Origin: Flavobacteriaceae bacterium
GTDB taxonomy: Bacteria; Bacteroidota; Bacteroidia; Flavobacteriales; Flavobacteriaceae
Reading direction: 5' to 3'
Length of the DNA: 43,139 nucleotides
Assembly (NCBI GenBank): GCA_026988355.1
Contig: JALSLK010000081.1
Coordinates: 1-43,139, forward strand
Shown piece by piece: positions 1 through 6,752 of this stretch; the first letter of the stretch is position 1, and every line of letters starts with the position of its first letter. Made by a program: the position numbers and the translations under genes. Below the pieces are notes generated by a model. That model had not been told where the DNA came from and ran no database searches. It saw only the letters and a program-made list of their open reading frames with translations.

Positions 1-1
1 T

Positions 2-2503
2 GAAAATGTGATGAAAATTGACAATTTAGAAGATAGTATTCAGATTAAAATGGACTCTCTGGTTAAGTATAGATACCAATTACACAATAGCGAATTAGCA
101 TATTTAAAATTGGCATATTCGGATAATCCATACTTAAAAAACATACTAGATAAATTCATAAAAAAATATAAAAATTTACATGACAACGAATTGGATATAT
201 ATGCTAAAATAAATTATGAATCTAGTATTCAGAAAGCCATTCCGTTTTTAGGAGGAGATTTAGCTTTTGAAACCATTATCGATGGTTTAAGTAAGTTTTT
301 AGTAAAACGAATTAAAGCAGAATTGACCAATTATGTGATGGAAAACATTAAAGATAAATTGGAAAATCCTAGTCAAACCAGTTTACTTAATGAATTGTTA
401 GTTTTGTTGCCAAAAACAACCGATTTTATCAAACAATTTGATGCCGAAGAATTATTAAATTTTACCAATGAATTTAAAGAATATATTGAAACGGATCTCA
501 ATAATTTATTGGCAAATGCTGTACATCTTAAAACGACACCACGTTTAAAAAAATTAATAGAGGGAAATCCAGATTTCGCTTTTGCTTTTGAAGCGCTTGA
601 AATAATGCCATTATTGTCTAAAGTTGAAAATCCGATTGATTACTTTGATATGTTAGAAAATAGCGAGACAATATCTAGTTGGAGTTCAAGTACCAATACA
701 AGTAAAAGAAATATTGCAAACTCCATTATGTTGTCTTCGATGCTTGCACATAGTTTAATGGTTTTAAATAAAGGACAATTGCGATTTGCTTCTACTAATT
801 TTATGGCTAATTATGGTTCTGAGTCAGAATTCTTTTTGCTTTATATTGGTTTTTTAAGTCAACAAAATAGCAAGTATTATACTATTAAATTTGAAAAAGA
901 ATTAAATTTTAATGCTTTTATGAATAAAGTAAAAGCAGAAGATGTAATTAAAAAAACAGCAGCTGTAAAAAGTACCGTAAAAGCAATACAAAGATCTTTA
1001 ACGTCTATTTCGAGTAATGCAGAAAAACTATACCAAGAAGCGCTTGCTATAAAAAAGAGAAGTAAAGACGATGAGAAAGAGATAGATATTTTAATGGTGC
1101 ATAGTTTTGTAGGTAGTTTTATTTCCTTTTTTGAAGAATTGATAGTTTCTACCGATATTATTTTAAAAGAAGGAAAAAAACACGATTTAGAAGTTCCCGA
1201 TTTTACTTTAAAAGAAAAAATGACACCATATTTTAGTACAGCAAAATCGGCAAATAGTATTGTGTTGGATTTGCATCAAAAGAAATTTAGTAGTGCAATC
1301 ATTACATCAATGGAAATTCCGATGCACTTTACAAACAAAGAAATTTCTTCTGGCAAACTATTGCATTATGCAGATAATATAGAAAATATAGCACAACTTA
1401 ATTTATTTAAAGAGTTATTTTCAACGTATAAAAAACTACCTAGTAAAGAAGTAAAGTTAGAATCGTTAAAAGAATTAGTTGGTTTAATTAATGTTTCTTT
1501 AGAACCTAAAATTACTTCATTTAATAGCATAAAATCAAAAATCACCTCTTTAGAAGAAAAGTTGATAGATAAAACAATAAAAAAAGAAGATTATGTTAAA
1601 ATATTAGATAGTATTCGGCTTGAAATTATCGAAGATGAAAATTTAAAAGCAATACTAAAACACTTTGTTAATATAGATGTAGAAAAAGTTACAAATAATA
1701 TTATCGATTTAGTAAATGGTAACGATACATATAAAGAAAAAATTAAAAAATCATTAGATACCTATATAAATTCAGCAATTAAAAAAACACTATTTAGCAA
1801 AGATAGTTTAAATGATGAGTTTGATAATGCCAAAGTAGACTTACAGCGAACTATGCGAATTTACTTTCCAGAATTAGTGGAAAATGTCTTTGCAATAAAA
1901 GATAAAAAAGCAATTAAAATCATACATTTTGTTAGCGATATCGCAAATTCAGAAAATGCAGAAGATGTAGAACAAGCATTAGATGCATTTGCTTTACCAA
2001 CAGGAAGTTATACGATAAAAAGAAAAGCAAAGTTTAACGTGTCATTAAATGCATATCCAGGTATCGTTATTGGCTCTCAATTTAATAAATATAAAAATCA
2101 AAAAAATGAAGTTAAGTACAAAGGAGCATCTTCTTTTGGGTTAACAGCACCAATTGGTATTTCTTTTACATTTAAGTCAGGTAAAATAAACCCAAATTTA
2201 TTTATTTCTGTTATAGATATTGCAGCACCAGTTCGTTTTAGATTAGATAATAATAATGAAACCAAAACATTACCAGAATTTAATTTTAAAAATATTTTTT
2301 CTCCAGGAATTTATATTGGTTTGCCTCTTGGTAAATCGCCATTTGCACTACAATTAGGAGCGCAATATGGACCAGAACTCAGTTTTACAACCGATATAGA
2401 TCAAAATGCTATTTCAAATTTTAATAAAGAAACCTTTAGTGTTAATTTAGGAATTGTATTAGATATACCATTATTTACCATTTATAATAAACCAAGTGAA
2501 TAA
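2..2503 (+). CDS. Large helical protein with C-terminal beta-rich (barrel-like) domain, possibly 5' truncated
   Basis: I do not recognise a named family. The first ATG is at 11 (830 residues), but the frame stays open to the window edge and there is no signal peptide at that ATG, so the true start may lie outside. Alternatively, the TGATG overlap at 9-13 would let an upstream gene end right at this start. Residues about 1-660 are charged, Lys/Glu-rich and predicted mostly helical. The last ~170 residues change to alternating short strands with Gly turns (GASSFGLTAPIGISFTF, then SPGIYIGLPLG, then FSVNLGIVLDIPLF), like a small outer-membrane-type beta domain. The stop overlaps the next gene's start by one base (TAATG at 2501-2505), so the two are almost certainly co-translated. 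An exported or envelope role alongside the protease is inference. Confidence 0.7.
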   Translation, partial: ENVMKIDNLEDSIQIKMDSLVKYRYQLHNSELAYLKLAYSDNPYLKNILDKFIKKYKNLHDNELDIYAKINYESSIQKAIPFLGGDLAFETIIDGLSKFLVKRIKAELTNYVMENIKDKLENPSQTSLLNELLVLLPKTTDFIKQFDAEELLNFTNEFKEYIETDLNNLLANAVHLKTTPRLKKLIEGNPDFAFAFEALEIMPLLSKVENPIDYFDMLENSETISSWSSSTNTSKRNIANSIMLSSMLAHSLMVLNKGQLRFASTNFMANYGSESEFFLLYIGFLSQQNSKYYTIKFEKELNFNAFMNKVKAEDVIKKTAAVKSTVKAIQRSLTSISSNAEKLYQEALAIKKRSKDDEKEIDILMVHSFVGSFISFFEELIVSTDIILKEGKKHDLEVPDFTLKEKMTPYFSTAKSANSIVLDLHQKKFSSAIITSMEIPMHFTNKEISSGKLLHYADNIENIAQLNLFKELFSTYKKLPSKEVKLESLKELVGLINVSLEPKITSFNSIKSKITSLEEKLIDKTIKKEDYVKILDSIRLEIIEDENLKAILKHFVNIDVEKVTNNIIDLVNGNDTYKEKIKKSLDTYINSAIKKTLFSKDSLNDEFDNAKVDLQRTMRIYFPELVENVFAIKDKKAIKIIHFVSDIANSENAEDVEQALDAFALPTGSYTIKRKAKFNVSLNAYPGIVIGSQFNKYKNQKNEVKYKGASSFGLTAPIGISFTFKSGKINPNLFISVIDIAAPVRFRLDNNNETKTLPEFNFKNIFSPGIYIGLPLGKSPFALQLGAQYGPELSFTTDIDQNAISNFNKETFSVNLGIVLDIPLFTIYNKPSE

Positions 2504-3915
2504 TGAAAAACAATAGCATTTTTTCTTTTTGGATATTCTTTTTTGTTTCTATCTCTATTAATATTTCTGCTCAAAATGCAGAAAAAGAGGTAAAAAAAAC
2601 AAAAGTAATGAGTATTTCTGTTCCAGTAAATACAAAGGTTAATGAGTTATTACTCAAAGAACAAAAAACCAAAAGTAATAATAATTTTATTTATGAAAAT
2701 AATAATAGCAATCAAGAAAATTACGATATAAAAGCCTACGATTATATAGAAGTAAAAGACAAAGCCAAAAATAAGGCAATAGAGGCACTTTTAACTGGTA
2801 ATAAAATAAGAAATGTACAAGAAATAGAGTTAAAGTCACTTAGAGCTGAGATTCTTTGGGGAAAATCAGTTTCAGAACAGCAAGAGAGAAGATTGAAGTT
2901 GGGGCAAAGGTATAAATTACAACAAGCTACAGGTCTACAAACAATAGTTGAGGATAAAAAAGAAGATGAAAATCAAGATGTTGATGAAGATGGTAAAGAG
3001 GCACCTGTATTTATGTTAGAATCAGACAAACGAGTATCTATCAAATCAATAATTGAAGAAATACCCAAAGAAAAAATAGATTTATTTGATTTAGAATCGG
3101 ATAAAAATCCAAAATTAAGAGGAGCAACACAATACGATAGTAGAGTAGAGGTTAATGCATTAAATCCAAATATAACGGCACATCTTTTTATGCTAATTGT
3201 GAGTAATTCTGTTGGTATGATTGTCGAAAAGGAAAAAATCATTAAAATCTCTAAAGATTATTACCAATTAGATACAAGTACAACACTGCAAATGCAATAC
3301 CAATTATGCGACGATGTTGCATTTAACAAACAACCAATTGTTGGTGTTGGTACAGCATTTATTGTAGATGCAAATAAAATGATTACAGCAAGTCATGTTT
3401 TTCAAAGACCATTAAAAGATTATAGAGTGGTTTTTGGCTACGAAATTATAAATAAACAAGGCGTTGTAGAAAGTAGGATACCAAAATCTAATATTTACGA
3501 ACTGGAATCGATGTATAAAAAACAGAGCGAACTAGACATTAGTATTTTTAAAATTAAAGGATTTTTTAAAGGGAATAAGCTGCCTTTAACATTAGGAAAC
3601 TCTATTGATTTAGAATTAAAACACGATGTGTATATGGTTGGATATCCATCTGGATTACCAAAAAAAGTAGCCGTAAATGCTGGAATTGTAAAAAATAACC
3701 ACTCGCAATATTTTTATACATCTTTAGATAGTTTTCAAGGAAATTCAGGTTCGCCAGTTTTTAATGCCATAACCAATAAAGTAATTGGAGTATTGGTTTC
3801 TGGAGAGATAGATTATATTTTTTCAGGAAATTGCTATAAATTAAATTCATGTAGAATACCTTATTGTAAAGGAGAAAAAGTGATTAGAATAGAAGAAATA
3901 ATGAAACAATTGTAG
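2503..3915 (+). CDS. Secreted trypsin-like (S1/HtrA-type) serine protease
   Basis: The 470-residue protein opens with a Lys/Asn start, a hydrophobic core and an SAQ-type cleavage site near residue 24, so it should be exported to the periplasm or beyond. Residues ~25-260 are a charged, low-complexity, partly coiled region without a recognised domain. The protease domain is in the C-terminal half. The catalytic His298 is in TASHV, Asp345 in ELDISIFK and Ser415 in GNSGSP, in the order and spacing of the chymotrypsin/HtrA fold. No PDZ domain follows, unlike DegP. A Cys pair near the C-terminus (NCYKLNSCRIPYC) could be disulfide-bonded. It starts on the last base of the upstream stop, so it forms one transcription unit with the large beta-tailed protein, which may be its substrate, carrier or anchor (inference). 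Confidence 0.85.
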   Translation: MKNNSIFSFWIFFFVSISINISAQNAEKEVKKTKVMSISVPVNTKVNELLLKEQKTKSNNNFIYENNNSNQENYDIKAYDYIEVKDKAKNKAIEALLTGNKIRNVQEIELKSLRAEILWGKSVSEQQERRLKLGQRYKLQQATGLQTIVEDKKEDENQDVDEDGKEAPVFMLESDKRVSIKSIIEEIPKEKIDLFDLESDKNPKLRGATQYDSRVEVNALNPNITAHLFMLIVSNSVGMIVEKEKIIKISKDYYQLDTSTTLQMQYQLCDDVAFNKQPIVGVGTAFIVDANKMITASHVFQRPLKDYRVVFGYEIINKQGVVESRIPKSNIYELESMYKKQSELDISIFKIKGFFKGNKLPLTLGNSIDLELKHDVYMVGYPSGLPKKVAVNAGIVKNNHSQYFYTSLDSFQGNSGSPVFNAITNKVIGVLVSGEIDYIFSGNCYKLNSCRIPYCKGEKVIRIEEIMKQL

Positions 3916-3968
3916 TTTCATATTTGCAAAATTGAGATGATAATTTCGAAGAATATAATTTATAATCG

Positions 3969-3976
3969 TACTTTTG
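3969..3976 (+). promoter_or_regulatory. Bacteroidota -7 promoter box for the histidine kinase gene
   Basis: TACTTTTG matches the TAnnTTTG -7 consensus. It ends only 5 nt before the ATG at 3982, so transcription would start at or beside the start codon, giving a leaderless or near-leaderless mRNA. No clear -33 TTG is visible. Confidence 0.5.
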
Positions 3977-3981
3977 GATGA

Positions 3982-5832
3982 ATGAAATTTAAAGGATTAC
4001 CTATATTACTTATTTTGTTAAGCTTATTTTATTGTAAAAATAATGAAGAAAATATTTTTATAGATAAAATTAATAGCATCCAAATACAACTAAACCAAAA
4101 AAATACAGATTCGACCTTTATTTTACTTAAACAATCTGATTATTTGATTAAATCGCATAAAAATGTACCAGATTCTATCAAAGCAGCTAATGATTTTTTG
4201 TTTGGAAATTATTACAAATCTATAGATAAAATAGATTCTACGTATTTTTATTACAATAGAGCAATTCGATATTCTAAAGGAAATATACAGACTAAAAAAG
4301 AAAAAAATTACTATATTTCTTTAGCTTTTTTGTATAAAAAAAATGGAGATTACCTTAATAGTATAAGTATTTTAGAAAAATTAGAAGAAGGTATTAAAGG
4401 TCAAAAAGATTATGCAACTTTAGCCGAAATAAATAATAAAAAACAAAGTATTTATAAGCTCTTAAAGAATTATAAAAAAGCAATAAAATTCAATAAAAAA
4501 TCCGTAAAATATTTTGCCTTAGCTAAAGATACAAGTAGATTAGTAAATAGTTTAATTTTACAATCGAGTTTAAATTACTATAATTTTAAAAATAAAAAAG
4601 AAACGTATCGGCTTTTAGATAGTATTTTAACAATAGATTTAAAATCTAGTAGATTTAAAAATATTCTTAAAAATCAAGTATATCAAAATTATGGAATTTT
4701 TAAATATTACGATGGAAATTATTCCGAATCGTATGCAAATTATTATAAAGGCTTAGAACATATAAGAAATCCCAAAACAAAATCAGATTCACTCGGATTG
4801 GCAAATACTTATGCCAATATTGCAGAGGTTTGTATGGTATTGAAAAAATACGATTTGGCAAAAAAATATAACGATTCGGTAGATTTGTATGCTCGTATTT
4901 TAAATGTAAATTTAAAAAATTTCCATCTTCAAAATAAATTGCGATTATCCTATGAAACAAATGCTAGTTTTAAAGTAGTTTCTAAAAACTTAAATGCTTT
5001 AAGTAGCAGTATGAATTCTAATTACGACAAAAGAATTACTAGCGAACTGATGGCGTTAAAAACAGCAAATAAAAAAGAGAAAGAGCTTTTAATAGCCAAT
5101 CAGAAAGTTACTCTACATAATGCGGATTTAAAACGAAAACAAATTTTATTATTTTCGATTTTAGGGTTTTTATTATTGAGTACGTTCATAGGAATTCAAT
5201 ATTACAGACAGAAAAAATTAAAATTTGAAAAAGAAGAGATTTTTATGCAACAGCGTTTGTTTAGAGCACAGATGAATCCACATTTTACCTCTAATATTTT
5301 ATTTGCAATTCAAGATTTAATTTTAGAAAACAAAGAGAAAGCAAATAAATATTTAATTAAATTCTCTCGATTATTACGTTTAAATTTAGAAAATTCGATG
5401 CAAAATTTTACTTTAATTGAAAAAGAAATTGAAGTGCTTAGTAAATATTTAGATTTACAACAATTGCGTTTTCCAAATAAATTCGATTACAAAATAAATA
5501 CAAACGATTTAGAAATAGACTTATTATTAATACCACCAATGCTCATCCAACCATTTGTAGAAAATGCAATAGAACATGGTTTTAAAGGCATAGACTATAA
5601 AGGGCAAATAACAATAAATCTTTCTGAAAAAGGAAAATTTATTTTTTGTGAAATAATAGATAATGGTAGCGGTTTATCTACAACAACGCCTAAAAAAAAG
5701 CATCGGTCGGCTTCTACATTGTTGATTAAAAAATTATTAAAAAATATGAGTAATCAAGAAGTAACAATTCAAAATAATCCAAAAGAAAAAGGAGCAATAG
5801 TGACGTTTAATATTCCATTTAAAGAAGTCTAA
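3982..5832 (+). CDS. TPR-containing sensor histidine kinase (LytS/His_kinase type)
   Basis: The N-terminus is a hydrophobic export segment ending LSLFYC with Cys18, possibly a non-canonical lipobox. Residues ~30-340 are helical repeats typical of TPR sensor domains, presumably periplasmic. One membrane span lies at ~387-408, followed by a coiled linker. The His_kinase dimerisation region carries MNPHF with His434 as the predicted phospho-acceptor, and the HATPase region has an N box (PFVENAIEHGF, Asn528) and a G box (DNGSG). The motif after the histidine reads HFTSNILFAI, where most family members have HF-x-FNSLNSI. The LytTR regulator lies 60 bp downstream and is the obvious partner. The start is fixed by the signal sequence. 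Family assignment is firm; the sensed signal is unknown. Confidence 0.92.
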   Translation: MKFKGLPILLILLSLFYCKNNEENIFIDKINSIQIQLNQKNTDSTFILLKQSDYLIKSHKNVPDSIKAANDFLFGNYYKSIDKIDSTYFYYNRAIRYSKGNIQTKKEKNYYISLAFLYKKNGDYLNSISILEKLEEGIKGQKDYATLAEINNKKQSIYKLLKNYKKAIKFNKKSVKYFALAKDTSRLVNSLILQSSLNYYNFKNKKETYRLLDSILTIDLKSSRFKNILKNQVYQNYGIFKYYDGNYSESYANYYKGLEHIRNPKTKSDSLGLANTYANIAEVCMVLKKYDLAKKYNDSVDLYARILNVNLKNFHLQNKLRLSYETNASFKVVSKNLNALSSSMNSNYDKRITSELMALKTANKKEKELLIANQKVTLHNADLKRKQILLFSILGFLLLSTFIGIQYYRQKKLKFEKEEIFMQQRLFRAQMNPHFTSNILFAIQDLILENKEKANKYLIKFSRLLRLNLENSMQNFTLIEKEIEVLSKYLDLQQLRFPNKFDYKINTNDLEIDLLLIPPMLIQPFVENAIEHGFKGIDYKGQITINLSEKGKFIFCEIIDNGSGLSTTTPKKKHRSASTLLIKKLLKNMSNQEVTIQNNPKEKGAIVTFNIPFKEV

Positions 5833-5866
5833 TTTTTTTAAAACATACACTAAAATAAAAAAATAC

Positions 5867-5874
5867 TACCTTTG
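5867..5874 (+). promoter_or_regulatory. Possible -7 promoter box for the response regulator
   Basis: TACCTTTG matches TAnnTTTG and ends 18 nt before the ATG at 5893. It suggests that the regulator can be transcribed separately from the kinase as well as by read-through. Confidence 0.5.
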
Positions 5875-5892
5875 GAACTTAAAACTCTATAA

Positions 5893-6627
5893 ATGATTAA
5901 GGCAGTAATTATTGACGATGAAATTCGATTTAGAAATAGTATCCGAAAAAAAATAGAAACTGGTTTTAGTAATGAAGTGATTGTTGTTGGAGAATCCGAA
6001 AGTGTAAAAGGAGGAATTGCACTAATAGAAAACACACAACCAGATTTATTATTTTTAGATATAGAATTAACAGATGGTTATAGCTTTGAAATATTAAACC
6101 AGTTAAAAGCATATAATTTTAAAATTATATTTATTACAGGTTTTAATCATTTGGCCATAGAAGCAATAAAGTTAGGTGCGTTAGATTATATACTAAAACC
6201 AATAGACGACGATGAGTTTTGTGGAGCAGTAGAAAAGGCAATAGCATCCGATAAAAATGAATCTTTGCAAAAATTAATACAAGTATCTTCCGATTTTTTT
6301 AATGGTTCTAAAATAAAACGTATCGTATTAAAAACATCGAATGCACATCATATCATTAACGAAGATGATTTAATGTACTGTAAATCCGAAGGTAATTATA
6401 CAACCTTTTTTACCAAAAATAACGAAAAAATTCTTCTCACTAAAACATTAAAAAGTACAGAAGAATTACTTACAGAGTCCATTTTTATAAAATGCCATCA
6501 ATCGTATTTAGTTAATAAATTTTATGTCTCAAAAATATTGTCTGATGGCTACATAATTTTAAATAATAAAACTAAAATACCTGTTTCTAGTAGGCGAAAA
6601 GAACATGTTTTACATAAATTATCTTAA
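5893..6627 (+). CDS. LytTR-family response regulator
   Basis: This is a 244-residue two-domain regulator. The receiver domain (about 1-125) has the acidic pair Asp8/Asp9, the phospho-acceptor Asp56 in LLFLDIEL, Thr82 and the conserved Lys102 in YILKPID. The LytTR DNA-binding domain (about 140-244) includes CKSEGNYTTFF and the FIKCHQSYLVN segment with the typical late PVSRR-like motif (PVSSRRKEHV). It is the cognate partner of the TPR kinase immediately upstream. Its targets cannot be read from the sequence; the secreted LRR protein downstream is a candidate by position only. Confidence 0.95.
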   Translation: MIKAVIIDDEIRFRNSIRKKIETGFSNEVIVVGESESVKGGIALIENTQPDLLFLDIELTDGYSFEILNQLKAYNFKIIFITGFNHLAIEAIKLGALDYILKPIDDDEFCGAVEKAIASDKNESLQKLIQVSSDFFNGSKIKRIVLKTSNAHHIINEDDLMYCKSEGNYTTFFTKNNEKILLTKTLKSTEELLTESIFIKCHQSYLVNKFYVSKILSDGYIILNNKTKIPVSSRRKEHVLHKLS

Positions 6628-6724
6628 AAACTCTAATGGTCACAAATATTAAATAGATAAAGACAAATTTCAGATAAAACCATACAAATGTCATATTTTA
6701 TTAGTAATATTTACGAAAGAAGCA

Positions 6725-6732
6725 TATATTTG
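6725..6732 (+). promoter_or_regulatory. -7 promoter box for the LRR protein gene
   Basis: TATATTTG matches TAnnTTTG and ends 20 nt before the ATG at 6753, in a 125-bp intergenic region. The gene is therefore probably transcribed from its own promoter. Confidence 0.55.
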
Positions 6733-6752
6733 GGTAGATTAACCCCTTAATT

